This document shows positions 1 through 12,911 of a stretch of DNA of 64,000 nucleotides, in pieces; the first letter of the stretch is position 1; every line of letters begins with the position of its first letter. The notes under the pieces are model-generated. The model ran no database searches and was not told where the DNA came from. It was given only the letters and a program-made list of their open reading frames with translations. Origin of the DNA: Lichenostomus cassidix (Eukaryota > Chordata > Aves > Passeriformes > Meliphagidae); contig CM039184.1 in assembly GCA_008360975.2 (NCBI GenBank), positions 30,987,797-31,051,796 on the forward strand, written 5' to 3'. Made by a program: the position numbers and the translations under genes.

Positions 1-1343
1 ACTTCAGCAAATACCCATTGTTGCCTTTGCGGTTGGAAAGGAGAACTTTATTTTTGTTTTGTTTGTTTTGTGTTTTTGCTTTGGTTGGTTGTAAGCCAGC
101 AATATCAAATGACTGTAAGCCAGCCACAGAAAACAAGTCACTGTATTTTCTGTTGATTATAGTACTACTGAGATATATTTGTAGTAAGTTCTGGCAGAGC
201 ACAGTTCTCAAGGCGTGTGGGTTCCTTTTGTTTCTGGATGTGAGTTGTCATGGTAATAAGCCAGGAGCTGCACCGTGGAGCTCCTCATTGCCATAAGCCC
301 AGCTCAGTGATGACTCTGTGACAAGTGATCTCCCCTGGCATCATGAGCTTCTAGAAAACTCCAGTTTACAAAGTGGACGTGGCCCTGATGCTCTGGGTGG
401 TTCTGGAATGAGCGTATTGCCAGCTGGGTTGGGATTGAATTTTGCCTGGGAACTGATTTTTCTTGACCGGAGGGTGGAACTTGTGTTTCTGGGTAGTTTT
501 GGTGTTTGTTTGGTTTTGGTTGGCTAGGGGAAAAATGCACAAAGCAGAGGGTGGAGTGTGATGCCATTCAGCACTCGGGACAGTGCTGAAACCCCAATTT
601 AATTTAATTACTGGGCTGTTCCCTCTCAACAGCACAAGGAGGTCTTGTTTTAAAAGCAAAGTAAAATGCAGCTATGTCTGAGAAGATGGATAAATGTGAG
701 CAGTTGGGATTTTTACAGCTTCAGATGCAGACAGATGATCGCAGGTGATGGTGCAGAGGTGCCTTTCTGGGTCACCCCTTCATCAGCTCAGGCACATTTC
801 TGCCTTATCCTGGTACTGAATTTACAGTCTGTTCATGATGGAAAGCTTAAACTGTTCATGGGAGCAATTATCACATATCAGCTGACAAAAGGCACCTCCT
901 CTATGTCACTGTGACTGTTTTGCTCGTGATTTGGAATACCTGCCCCATGTAACACATCTGGCCCACCATATGTTCATCCACCCTGAATACCAGTGTGCTG
1001 TGAAGTGTTCATTGTTGGGATTTTTTTAATGATTGCAACACTTCTAACGAAGCATTTGAAGAAGGAATACTGTGTAGCTGTGGCTGTGATGTTGAAGTAC
1101 CAGGACCTAGGCTTTACAGAAGCTTAATTTTTTTCCAGAAAATAGATTGCCATTGGCCACTGTAAGGGAGGTTGTGTGAAGGTTTTGTCTAGGTTAAGTT
1201 TGTAGTGATGTGCCTCCTTCATGGCAAGTTGTGTGACTGGCTTAGTTATTCCTAGGTTGTCTGAACTAAAATCCTTGTGCATAAAATGGTATCATGAATA
1301 TTAACCTGGCTGCTTTGAAACCCATAGACTAATTAAGCATATT

Positions 1344-1360
1344 AAAAAAAAAAAAAAAAA
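1344..1360. repeat. Poly-A tract, 17 nt
   Basis: An uninterrupted run of 17 A. It could be the decayed tail of an old retroposed sequence or simple slippage; no recognisable element lies next to it. Confidence 0.9.
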
Positions 1361-4300
1361 CCAAACCAAATCCACCACTAAAAGGATCTGAGAACTGTCC
1401 TGTCTCAGTCTTGCTCTCCACAGCTCTTGGGGAATCCTCTAAGCACAGCTAACTACTAACCCTATTTTTGGAAGGCAAGCTTACCTGATACACCATGGTC
1501 TTCTTTTCCTGGCCACCTTGGTTTTTCTTCCTGGTGTTGATCTCTAGCCTGATGTCCTTTAAAGTGCTTCTGCCATCACAACTTGGTGCCAACTAGGAGT
1601 TACTTTTTGACTGTTAACTCCAGGACATTTGTGTATCACTTCATTTTCCCCCATTTTATTCCCGATTTTAAGAATTTTTTTTTAATTGAAAACTGCCAAT
1701 CATTATGGTGCTGTATAATTGAAATAACTCACATAAAATGGATCTCTGCTACAAGTAGTTGCTTAAAAATAAGTTCCACCGTGTTTAGTAGCTGTTCTTT
1801 TTGTCAGTGCAAAATTGATTTTTGTTTAATAGGATATTGGGCCTTATTTCATATTGCTAATAAAAAACGTCGGGAAAATAACCCTCAGAAAACAATTTGA
1901 GACTCTCCTTAGCATTAAAAAATAATCCTCTGCAACAAAAGATGTGGCTATTTGTGCAATGAGTGGGAAAATGGATTTAACAGCTTCAATACAAACCTCC
2001 AACTATTGGCCATAAATATTGAAAAGATGCAAAAAGACAACTACATGTATTTTTAATGGTGAATAACATAAATGCCTTTTATAATTATGGACTATGCTGT
2101 CAATAGGAGCGATCTTTTGTGGTGGAACTGTTTTGCTGCATTTGGACATGCGATCAACCCTGGGATTTCTGACTACAGAACTTGGGCTTTTGTGTTAAGC
2201 ATTTAATTGTCTGACTTCTGAGAGTCCGGAAAGCAGGAAAGAAACGCACTGTACTACCCTGTAATTTCCTGTGCTCATTAGTTTGCCTGTGGACTTCTAT
2301 GGCATGGCAGGCTTTAATTTCCCATCTACCCTTTCCATGTTCATCCCCTCATCTTAAGGGATGATTATAATAATGAATGTCTTAATTTTTTTTTTTGCTT
2401 TTTTTCTGCTGAAAGCTTTATGACCAGCAGGATATGTTGAATCAATGGGACTACTCTTGAGACAGTGTTAAAGTCTGTGAGTGTGGGTGGGTCACTGAAC
2501 CTTCCAACTCATTTTTGTACACTTCCAATTAGAAAAAAAATTCTAAAATGCCAAAATGAGCATGTAATGAAATTGTCTTTTGAGGGACTCTTTAGAATGA
2601 AAATAATTCACAAAAGAAGTAAAGTATCTTTGAAAGACAGGAGAGCTGATTTCAGTACCCCACTGAAACATCATATTTTTCTGCAATTATTTTACTGTGA
2701 TCCTATGGTGCTTCTCCAGCATCTGACATTGAAGCAGTAATTCAGTTAAGTCTTTGGAAAAGCGTTTTTCTGTTCTGTAGTGGGATTACCCCCAGGAAAA
2801 TGGGATTTCTCCTTTTCCTTTATGAGGTTTTGGAGTTGCTCCTGATTAGCTTCATGCATGGGTGCTTCAGTTCTGGTGTTTTCCAGATTAAAATTGCCTG
2901 TTCCTCCTGTTTCTAATCCAGTTTAAAAATTCCACCCATAACCCAGAACAAATGTCCCCACCCTCCCCGTGGTGGAGCTAAAAATAATTTTTGTGTGTCA
3001 ACAAGTCTTAACAAGATCAACGCAATATCTCTTTTCTGCTGCCCAGAGGAAGGGAAGGCTTGGTTTGGCTGGATGACCTGTAAGATGCCCTTCAGGTGAA
3101 GGATGATTCCCAAGCTTAGTCCTGCCTGGTTGCTGTGGAGTGACGTTTTGTCATGAGTTTCCCAGAATGTAATGCATGTTAGTTGAGACAAATGCATGCA
3201 GGTTTAAGATGGTAACATTTTTCAGAACTTTTGGGTAAATTTACAAAACCTATGTTCTTCCTTAAAACGTGGCCCATGGAATTTCATTCATGTAAGTACC
3301 AATGAGGGCCATTAAACATATGTAATTTCACTTAAATATTTCATTTCTTTTTGTGTAGCTGCCAATTCAGCATCAGTTAATTATTTCCAATAACTTAGGC
3401 TGTAGTTTATTTTTAAGCCACAGATCTTTATGTGCAATAGTAAGAATGGCTTGCGGGGAAATGTTGTAGCTTACAGTAAAGTTAAAAAGAAAAAAATTAC
3501 CTTAAATTGGTAGTATAATAAGTTGGATACTGGCAGGCAGCCCCCTCCCACCTGAATTTGAAGGTCCTGGTATAAGAAAAGGAATGTTAAAAATTTGTAG
3601 CACGTGACAAATACTTCTTTTTAATATCTTTATGGCTCAGTGCTAAGTGTGTACATACCTGGGCATGCTCCTGCACAGCTGTTATGAGTGTGTTCAGGTT
3701 TTTTTCCACTGCTGGCACCCTAGAGTTGAAGATGAAATATTCATCTTCATGGGTGCACAGCCATGATTTTGGTTTGGATCATGGCTTCATTGCTCAATAA
3801 GAAGAAAAAGCTTGGCATTGCTGCTCTCATTACTACATCACAGTTTGGGGAGGTCTCAGTCTGAGCTAAAATAACTGATCAGCCATAGAGAAATCTTTTT
3901 GAGCCTCAGGTGAATATTAGGTTCCTTTTTTTTTTTTTATGCTTCAAGACAGTGAATCAAGGAATTAGCTTTACTTTATTTTTTGCCTTTTGATTTGAAA
4001 GAAACCAAACTATTAGAAGATGAAAGCTGCTCTCTGCTTGTTTGCCACATCACAGAAATTACTTGGAGAGCAATGAATTTCCCAGGATTTTACTTAACTG
4101 TGGCAAGGATGAATAGTTGAGTTTGGCCTGTAGTTTCACACCTTAAAGCAAACCAGGACTGAACCCAGCATAAGCTTGCAATTCTTAGAGAAGTTTAGGG
4201 TTTTCAGTCCAAAATAGCAAATTTTCACATCTCTAGCATCTTAATAAAGTAAAAATGTCTTCATTAAGCTAGTATGAAGTTGGGGACAGCATTCTGGTTT

Positions 4301-4962
4301 GTGTAACTGGCATTGCCAAATATGTTTGAAGCACAAATCAAATGGATAGAAAGTCTGGGCATAAACATGGACAGATTTTTATTAGAATGGAGAGCAGAGG
4401 TAAGGTTGCAGACCAATATGTTTCTGCAGACCTAATTGGAGTTGAGCTGTGTTAAAACTTGAGTGTCTCTGTTTTCTTTCAGAGTACAGTCAGAACTTTA
4501 AAGTGATCCATCTGACACCACAGAAACAAGCAAATTAAGAAATAACACTGAATTAAACAAATTTCATGCTGCTTCCCACACAACAACCCAAGCATATGAC
4601 TTTGGCTGCAGTACAGATTTAAGTGCAGATTAGATTTCAGTCTTTTAGCTTTCATTTAAATAAAAACATGCTTTGAAAACTGCGCTAATTTTTGCTTTGG
4701 ATTTAATTTTTGTTTTCGGAGTGCCCATTGAGATGTTTTCTCAAGTGGTTGCCACAACCTTGGTGTAGCAACATCAGCTGAGCCTTGGCATGGCTTTTGC
4801 TTTTCTTTGTTTTAAATTCTTCTGGCTGGATAAAGCTAGAAAGCTGGTAGTTCCTCTGTGGTTTTGGATAAGTAGTCCTTCCTGTAGCAGAATATTGAAG
4901 CAGTTGCAGTGGTGATGATTAGCTTTGCTCCTCTTGACATTTTTAAGCTCTTACAAAGTTAA

Positions 4963-5153
4963 CTGGAAACAATGACGGGAGAAGCTGTGCAGAGTAGAAT
5001 CCTCTGCAGTTTCGATGGCTCGCTCTGCCCTCCGGTGGCCATTCGGGTACATGCCTTGCAAAAACAGCATCCACAGGAGCGTCTCGTCACCTGCCTCCTT
5101 CTGTGCATCCTGGGCAGCTTTAAGGGACACTGCGAGCTGGCAGAAATGTTTGC
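4963..5153 (+). other. Unassigned exon-like CpG-rich island
   Basis: An open frame follows an in-frame TAA at 4960-4962. It has an ATG at 4972 and runs to 5153, directly followed by a consensus donor GTAAGT (5154-5159). The stretch holds about nine CpG dinucleotides in under 200 nt, in a region otherwise very poor in CpG. The peptide has a hydrophobic part (LVTCLLLCILGSF) and ends CELAEMF plus a split codon. A strong acceptor (pyrimidine-rich tract, tgctgcag) ends at 5632. Splicing there keeps the frame for six more residues (LTGGVQ) to a TGA at 5652-5654. I do not recognise the protein. It does not join in frame to the RAPGEF2 exon at 8540, because it ends with two bases of a codon while that exon starts in phase 0. 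It could be a small separate transcript, an alternative 5' exon, a conserved non-coding element or a retrocopy remnant. Confidence 0.3.
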
Positions 5154-6301
5154 GTAAGTCACAGTGGGCTTGAATTTAGCTGCTGCTTTAAGGGTTTTGC
5201 TTAACTAGTTGGCATAAATCGTGTAGGCACATTGTGTCCTTGAAGGACTGAGTTCTTTTCCTGAGAAATTTAGAAGTTCATCTTTTGTCAAGTGTCTTGA
5301 ATATCGAAATCAAAAACCTTCATAGCTTACATGCCTGAGTTTATGTGTTTGTGTTATTTTTGTGAAAAGGTTTCATTTCAAGCACTTGGAATCTGCTTAG
5401 GTTATTGCAATCCTTGACACAGATGTTTCCGAAGGACTTTTGCGTTCTGTCAATTCACTTTGAATTAGGAAGTTGAAACAGCTATTTGCATTCGATAATG
5501 AGTATTTTTGCCAAGTAAGCACAGCGTAATTTTTCCTGAGATAAATGGAAAACTGATGTGGACCTCACACCATTCTGATTGACATTCTGATTTTACTTTT
5601 TTTAATTGCTGTCTTTTTCTTTAATGCTGCAGGCTGACTGGAGGTGTGCAGTGACTACTGACCATACATGAATATATCTTTGCTCTTTTGACTCTACTGT
5701 AGTTTTTTTGTACCTTGCACTATTATGGAGAAATTGATTCAAAGGGCTGTTGCTGGTTTTTTGTTTCTTCAAATTCAATGCCAGACTTTTGGTGCTAGAG
5801 GGAGCTGTTCCCTGCCACATGCCTCTGGAAAGATACCACTTAAGGGAATGGGCAGCAGTTCACTTTGGCACTTGTCAGAAACATCCACTGCATGGCAGCT
5901 GAGATGTTAGAACATTTTCTTTTTTGCCTTTTTTTTTTTTTTCCTTCAAATAGAAAAAGAGCTCCTTGCCTTAGTTCTCTCAGTGATGAGATATCTTTAG
6001 CCAGCAACCATGACGGAAGCATGAGTAAAGATTTCATTAGTTGTTTTTTTTTCCTCACCCCTCCCCTTTATTAGAGCTCTTTAAATTTTTTTAAATCTCC
6101 TTTTATCCCTTGTTTTTTTTTCTAGTGAAGGACTTCCACCATCTGCAGTTCATCATCTGGGGACCAACGGGATGTTGTATTTACAAATATTTGACAAATA
6201 TACTTGTATTTTGAAAGGGAATTATTTATTTGAAAAAAAAAGAAAAAAGAATTCATTAAACTTAGCCTGTTTGCTGTTTGTGAAACTGGTCAGAATGACT
6301 T

Positions 6302-6430
6302 AAGGCCAGGCTGGATGAAGCTTTGAGCCACCTTGTCTAGAGAAAGGAGACCCTGCCCATGGCAGGGGTGTTGGAGTGACGACCTTCAAGATCCCTTCCA
6401 GCCCAAACCATTCCATGGTTCTATGACTCC
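6302..6430 (+). mobile_element. CR1 LINE, 3' end fragment
   Basis: The sequence matches the familiar avian CR1 3' region in sense orientation: aggccaggctggatg, then gctttgagc, ccctgcccatggcagggg, and a tail resembling cccttccagcccaaaccatt before a degraded terminal repeat (tctatgac). It is truncated at the 5' end, as nearly all CR1 copies are. It encodes nothing intact. The short ORFs across it are accidental. Confidence 0.88.
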
Positions 6431-8539
6431 CTTCACTCGTTTAATGCATTCCCCCTGCACTGAGCCACTTCAGCTGCTCTTCTGTAGGAACATAACCTGC
6501 GTTCATCACTCCTTTGCACATCTGTGGGGTTGGTCACTAGATTTGTGTCACCCATCAGTTTTGGAAACCACATGCCCATGGATGCCCTTTTAGGTCTGTA
6601 AGCTAGCATCCTTAATGGTTCTTTCTTCTGTGAATACTTCACAGCAGATAAAGTCTCTGCCACTACAGAGAAACATCAGGTGGCAGGAGGTTACTCTCAT
6701 TTTTTCTCTGCTTGTTGTTAGAGAGGCCTGCTTGAAATGAGTTAGAGTATCCCTTTCTGCAGGCTCTTTTCCATGTCCGGTGCTGCTCTGAGCATCTGAT
6801 CCTCAGTGGTGCACTCCCAGCTTCCCAGGGCAGCTGTTGGTGTGTGCTGCCGAGTCCAGCGCGTCTGGCTGAGCAGCAGCAGTGCCACGGGGACTGTCTG
6901 GCTTGCATCTTCCCCTGCTGCCAGCACAGGGCTCCCGGGAGCCTCTGCTCACCTCCAGCCTGTCTGGCAAGTGAGCAGGTCACTGGCTGCAGCAGACATG
7001 TCTTTTCACACACTTTTACTAGTATTTAAAAAATAAAAAAGGCGAGCCACTACTGTATTTTCTCTTTAAAACCTTTTCTGTGCAAAGTCCCTCCATCCCA
7101 ATACACACATAATTACTTTTGTCTTTGATGCACCCTCTGCTCTTCCCAGGATCAAAGCCTCTAGAGGGCAAGGGAACAGAAGGGCTGGAATGGAAGTTTA
7201 GTTGCAGCATTTTGGCTTGTGCGTTTCTTCTGCTTTTTCACACTGAGTATTTGCCTTTTCCACTCTCATTCAGAATGAGAGACATCTATTTAGCCTTAGC
7301 TGTTGAGTGTAACTCCTGGTATCTTTTCTTTTCTGATCTGTATCATGGTTTCAACAAGTACAGCACATTTCTACACCTAATGTATTTATTGGATTTTCTT
7401 TTTCTTTCTTAAATTCAAGCTCTCTCTGTGAGTTCAATTCTTTGCCCAAGGAGTGTTCTTTCATTGTGTCTGAAAAACAAGTATTTCTGTACTTTTTAGG
7501 CAATTTTAAATACACAAATGTTTCACAGTGATCAAATCTTTAATAAATTTCTAGCTTTGATATATTCAATTGTTTGAAAACATCTTCTCACAGTAAGTTA
7601 TGAGACTTGTGTTGGTGTTAGTATATTCTTAACTTTGTCAGCTTCAGCTAGGGGTTGTGGACCATTGCTCTGATTTTTAATGAATTATGGATAATACTTT
7701 GTGTCTCAATGAACAAGTTTTAAAATAAGGAAGAGGATGATGAAACTGTGAAATCCATGAGCCAAAGTTAAATCACTCTAAATAGAGGTTACTGGCTTCA
7801 CTGAAGTTTTCTCCTAAGTGCTGTAGTTATTTTAAGTGTAACTTGAGCAAAGCCTCTAGCCTGACATCAGTGTTTCCATAGTTGCATTTTAGGAAGTTTT
7901 GGTCTTGGGTGGTGTTTTCATATCTTTATTAATGTTTTGTCAGCTGGATATTGGAGGTCCATGATGGTTAAATGTAACACTTCACCATATTGTAACTATG
8001 ATCATATTTGACCTTTTCTGTTATTTCATGCCAATAAGTTTCTATTCATGCCAGCTTTTTTTTTCTCATTTAAGATTGTGGCTTATCTTCCATTTGAAGA
8101 GGATACAATTTTAGAAATATCTCTATACAATGGGGTATTTTGTTAGACTCTTTTGTACTTCTTTCTTTTCCCCTGAACATGAAAAGATTGGTTTCTTATG
8201 ACCTTACTTTACAAAGTAAATGAAAGTTTTTGGGGATGTTGGGTTTGGAAAGCAGGACAGTTGCGAAGTAGTTCACTGCAGTTCTGGACTAGGCTTGTTT
8301 GTTAGACATAGAGTAATGACAGCAAAAGCAGAAAGGTTTCTGTATTTGGCAGGGACATGCTATCATTCTTCCTTGTGTGATGTTCCAAAGTATAACCAAA
8401 GGTGTTCTGCATTTTGCCTTTGACCTCCTGGAAGTGTTCCCACTACCTCTGTTAAGAGACCTTTGGATGCTTTTAAAACCAGTGTCTTAACAGCTTGTAC
8501 CAAACTGAGAATACTAATAATACTTTCCTTGTTTTGTAG

Positions 8540-8610
8540 GACTTGGAGATTGTGTATTCATATTTACATGGAATGGAAGCATTGTCTAATCTGAGAGAGC
8601 ATCAGCTAAG
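8540..8610 (+). CDS. RAPGEF2: RAPGEF2 internal coding exon (long N-terminal isoform)
   Basis: The translation begins DLEIVYSYLHGMEALSN and ends REHQL plus a split Arg codon (AG at the exon end). This matches the N-terminal segment that RAPGEF2 shares with its paralogue RAPGEF6. The exon is 71 nt, with acceptor gttttgtag (8531-8539) and donor GTATGA at 8611; it enters in phase 0 and leaves with two bases of a codon. RAPGEF2 is a membrane- and junction-associated exchange factor that loads GTP onto Rap1 and Rap2. This exon gives the helical start of the N-terminal cyclic-nucleotide-binding-like domain found only in the long isoform. The start codon is in an upstream exon outside the window. The assignment is secure because the next exon completes the split codon and continues the protein. 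Confidence 0.95.
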
Positions 8611-11600
8611 GTATGATACTTTGTCATTAAAAACCATAAATGTTATTGCACTAACAAAGCAAAGGAACAGTAATTTTGGTAACCATGTACTCTTGTGTAC
8701 CCTCCCTCAAACTGGCTATCACTGCATTCTTTTCTTCCCTTCTTTATTTTCCTAACACTTCTCCTTGTATGTGTGCACAGTGTATCTCTATTTGCTCCTT
8801 TCCATTTCTCTCTGTTATAAATGCATTTGTTTTCTTTTCAGAGTACAAGCCCACATATTGATGAAATCATTTATGTAATATAGTAATTATGAGCAGAGTC
8901 TGTTTTTCAGCTTATGTTTCAATTTGTGCTTGTTTTGTGTGGAAATTTTGGACACGTTATGTACAACACATGCAAGTAATACTCAGTAAAAATATTTTAT
9001 AGATGTCATCCACACTTTTAAACTAAAATGTTTCATGAAGCAAATGAATTCATGTCAAAACTTTCACGAGAGCTTCCTATTTTCTTGGTAAAGACTTCTG
9101 CTTGTTTGGTTTTTAAGTAATTGATTCATTTGTCCTCACACAAGCATCTTACATCAGAGGTTTCTAAGGGTATTTGGGCATTAGTGAGGCTGGCAGCTAC
9201 AGAAGGAGGCCAGCACATCTGCTGTATGCCCTGTGGGTAGAGAGGAATTACTGCTGTTTTATATCCTGAGCTTTGCCAACATTTGCCACATCTGAAGATG
9301 CTGAAGAAACTTGGACTTGACTAATGCTGGTTTAGGTTCTAATTTCTGGCCTCTTGCTTCGTCATTCAGTGGGAGTCCGCATTCCTAAGCCAATATTCCG
9401 TAATTTGGATAAAATAAAAAGCGGGGTTTTCTTTCTTCCAAAGTGCTCAAGACACATTTTGCAATGTGAATGTTAACTTCAAAGAAATCTCTGTAATTAT
9501 TTTTGCTTTGGAAGGAGGCCATGGTGACATTCGGTCAAAGTATTTTGTGTTATTATATGCAATAGTTTTAGCACATGAAGTTTTGCATAGCTGAAGCTGA
9601 ACTGATATTAACTTGTTTACAAAGATCAAAGTGTGCACATATGGTTGTGTGGTATGTTGATGCGTGCTTCTTGGCTTCCTGTGCAGCATGAGGTTTTCGC
9701 TGAGGAATGTGTGGAACTCACTCTCCCAGCAGAGCGAATTCCTCAAAGAGAGCTTCTGTTTACAGTACCATACATGGAAAAGGCTGGGCTCCTGGCAGAT
9801 GTTGGACTGAAAGCTCTTATAGTATCCTTTAGGATACAACTCTTCTTGTGGCAGCGGAATGCCACAGAAACCTCTGAGATTCATTAAAACCTAGTGTATT
9901 AACTGTAGCCTCTAGTAGTGAGTAACTTACCATATGGCTTGCTGGTGATCTCATCTGTAATTTATTACATTTGTTTAGGAAGTGGATGAAGATCACGTTT
10001 GAGTGATTGAACAAAAACTGGACGCTAGTATTGAGCAGAACTAATTCAACTTTTCAAGTATTTGAGGAAGCAATCCAGCTTGTACTAGTTGGTCACTGGA
10101 ATTTCTCACTGTTCCACTGTAACACAAAGATTGAAACACTTGGCAACCTTTTGCCTAAGAGGCTTTTTGCCCCTACTGCTGTCCTAATAATGGGACCAAA
10201 ATGCTGTCAAACTCAGTGCCAGTGGTGAACTTGCGTGACTTTATCAAGAATGTGCTTCCTTCTATCCCAATTCAGAGGGGAACAAAACTTGCTTGTTAAA
10301 GTGATTCTGTTTCCTGTGACTCCTACTCTTCGATGGCACATTGCCCGGCATGGTTCCAGACCAGCAGGGCACAGACTATCCTTGAGCAGTATTTAAATTT
10401 TTAAATCTGACTCCTAGCAATGACTTCTCTTCTGGTATCTTCTCACCAGTAACTTCATGTCTGTGCTCCCCTTCCCTTTCAAAACAGGATCGGAGAGGGC
10501 AGATGAAAACCCAGGAGGTAGGAGCAGACAGTGGCATTTCAGTGTCTGTAAAAGATTTTGAAAAGACACAATTTTATGGTGGAGAGCAGTGTCTGGAAAG
10601 AGATGGTTCTGTGGTTCAAAGTTTTTTTTTGCTGTGCCAGGAAGCAAAAAGGTTTTTCATTAGCTGAAATTGATACGCAGTAGATAATACTTAATTTTTT
10701 ACAATAGAGACATTTTTCTGTAAGAAAAGTTCTCAGAGATGATCCAAAGTGTGGATCTAAATTACCAGGTTGTGGGAAAGGCTGTGGTAATAAAACTTGA
10801 TTCTTAATTTTTGTATCTATTTATCTGTCTGCAAACAGAATTAAGATCTCAATTTTCTATTGACAATTTGTGAATAATCATGATACTACTATAAGCCTGC
10901 CACTTCTGGGCAGAAAAAGCATTATTTCTTAGGGGACTGAAATAAGTAAAATCCTGCAGGAGATGAGTTCTAAGGTGACTTCTGTAGCAATCTGTTGACT
11001 ATTGAAATGAATGATCTAGGAAATGGCACTTGAATGTTACGTCAAACTCAGACAAACTCTTACAGGCCTTAAATCAACTTTTTGGAGATTTTTTGCCTGA
11101 GCAGCAATTCTTGAGTGCATTTGTCTGCTTATGATATTATTGCTGGCAGCTGGTCATCGGTACACTGAGATTCTGATGACGGATTATGTGAGGAAAGAGA
11201 ATTTATTTCCAAAATTTAAATATAGGTCCTTATTTGAATGTTCTCATGAGCCTCTTAGGTAAATCTCTGTCTGCCTGTCAAATAGCCTTGGGGTTTGCAG
11301 TCTGCTTCAGAGCTATAGAAAGGCCAAGGGAGGCAGTGGGATTTGCTTTGTCCCCAACCCCCAGTAATTCACAGGGCTGTTTCCTTAAGGCAATAGACAG
11401 AAATGGCATGGTGATTTTTTTTACATCAAGTTAACATAGCATTTCCTAGTATGTGGTAAGTTCTATTATAGTTGCTCTCTATTATGCCACATTTGTCAGG
11501 CAGACAGTGAATACGAAAGCACTTTAATCCTCCCCTCTAGACAGAGGATTTTCCTGCAGGAAATTCTCTCCACTTTGAGCCCTCTGGGATTTCAGCATTA

Positions 11601-12105
11601 AAATCTCATGGTAATTTTCAAGTTGCTGAATTTTAGCAAAATGAGAAGCACTGATTTACCATGCAACATGATTTCTTGGTTTATCTATTTGGCCTGACTT
11701 GAAAAACAGAGCAGTTTTTACATTGTTGTATCTCTGATTAGTGTTATGCATGGTACATTTCCATACATTTCTAAAATTAAGAGTTGGTTTTATAAAGCAA
11801 CTTGCTTTTATCACACCACTTTGTAAAATGAGATCAGTATAATTTTTACTTATTTTTATAGAATTTTTTATGGTAACAGCTACATCTAGTGTCCTAAATC
11901 AAATCTGATCTTGGATGAACTAGTAACTTAAATGCTTAGATTTTGCAATTTGTTCCCTGAAATTATGAATCAGCTTGGATTTAAATTAGTGGTTAGTTTC
12001 TGTGAGTGCTGGAGTTACCTGTGGAAATGCTGAGCAACTTTAGAAAGTGAAGACTTTGTGACACTTGATAGGAATCATAACTAAAAGTGACTTCTTCTCT
12101 TTCAG
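8611..12105 (+). other. RAPGEF2: RAPGEF2 intron, 3.5 kb
   Basis: The intron is bounded by GTATGA at its start and cttcttctctttcag at its end. It interrupts an Arg codon after the second base. I saw no recognisable repeat or gene. A pair of overlapping open frames on opposite strands at 9447-9887 is the only notable internal feature, and it carries no domain I recognise. Confidence 0.9.
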
Positions 12106-12162
12106 ACTGATGTGTGAAACTGTTAGATATGAAAGGCATGAAGCAAATGAAGTTCTGTACTA
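12106..12162 (+). CDS. RAPGEF2: RAPGEF2 internal coding exon, 57 nt
   Basis: The first base completes the Arg codon left open by the previous exon; the exon then reads LMCETVRYERHEANEVLY and ends with two bases of a Tyr codon. The acceptor is a good polypyrimidine tract (cttcttctctttcag) and the donor is a perfect GTAAGT at 12163. The segment corresponds to the first strands of the N-terminal cyclic-nucleotide-binding-like fold (the 'NEVLYY' strand precedes the loop leading to 'GTCWYILLSG'). The exon is phase-symmetric, so skipping it would remove 19 residues without a frameshift. Confidence 0.95.
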
Positions 12163-12869
12163 GTAAGTATTTCTGCTTCCTTTGTGTGATATTCAAAGAA
12201 TTAATTCATATTAAAGTGAGTTAAGGACTGTTTGATGCCAAAATTCCTTGCCCAGTGTGCACAGTCTGTAAATATAAATGATCCACTTCATTTTCATCAT
12301 CAAACAGTGGGGAAATTTGCTGGTGCCAGGGAGAGAGCTAACAGTGGCTCTTGCTTGGTGGTGCATGTTGTATTAAATTTATATAAAATTAGAGGATGTG
12401 GGATGTCTTCTCATTAATTGTCATTTAGTCTTACTTCAATTTTGTGAAAGTAGTAGTGATCAGCTTTTCGTGCCAGTGGTGCCAAATTGACAAATCTAAC
12501 ATGGTTTATAATTAGCGGGGATGTGCTCTAGTGTCAACTCAGATTTACAGTAGAGATGTGGGAATTGTAATTGCTTCATTTATGGAAGCAATTTATTGAA
12601 ACAAAAGGTTTATCAGATTCTTACTTGTTGCCCCAACCCAGACTCCAAATGCATATTTTTCTATGTTATCTGGCATTATTTGAACATTTAAGCATACAAA
12701 GAATACACTTGTGTGCCTTCTTTTGTATATGTGTAATTTTTTCTATATCAGGCATCAGGATAAAGATGTGATTGGGTAAACTCAAATGCTGGGCCTTGAC
12801 CATTCAGCAAAGTTAAATTAAGGTCTAACAAAACCCACTAATATTATGTATGGTAAATACACAAGGTCA

Positions 12870-12911
12870 AAATCTATAGGTGGATAGATAAAATCTATAG
12901 GTGGATAGATA
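12870..12911. repeat. Tandem duplication, two 21-bp units
   Basis: Two identical, directly adjacent 21-bp copies contain the motif ctataggtggatagata. The lack of divergence points to a recent duplication or slippage event. There are only two copies, so this is a minimal minisatellite. Confidence 0.95.

Larger units (their letters stand above)
1..8539 (+). other. RAPGEF2: RAPGEF2 intron upstream of the first visible exon (partial)
   Basis: This non-coding stretch lies upstream of the first recognised coding exon and ends with a standard acceptor (gttttgtag, 8531-8539). The long RAPGEF2 isoform needs a short initiating exon before the one at 8540. I looked for it on the + strand here and did not see it, so I infer that it lies outside the window. 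Contents seen: a poly-A run at 1344-1360, a CR1 fragment at about 6302-6430, and an exon-like CpG-rich island at about 4963-5153 with a strong acceptor 0.5 kb further on. The rest is AT-rich sequence with no recognisable gene on either strand. Confidence 0.7.

Noticed and set aside
6333..6593. 86-codon plus-strand ORF
   Set aside because: Its start lies inside a CR1 3' fragment, and the rest has no recognisable domain.
6663..7013. 116-codon minus-strand ORF in a GC-richer stretch
   Set aside because: No splice-site, domain or family evidence. Several frames are open here on both strands, as expected for locally higher GC content.
1..8539. Search for the initiating exon of the long RAPGEF2 isoform
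   Set aside because: No segment here encodes a plausible start that splices in phase 0 to the exon at 8540, so the exon is taken to be upstream of the window.
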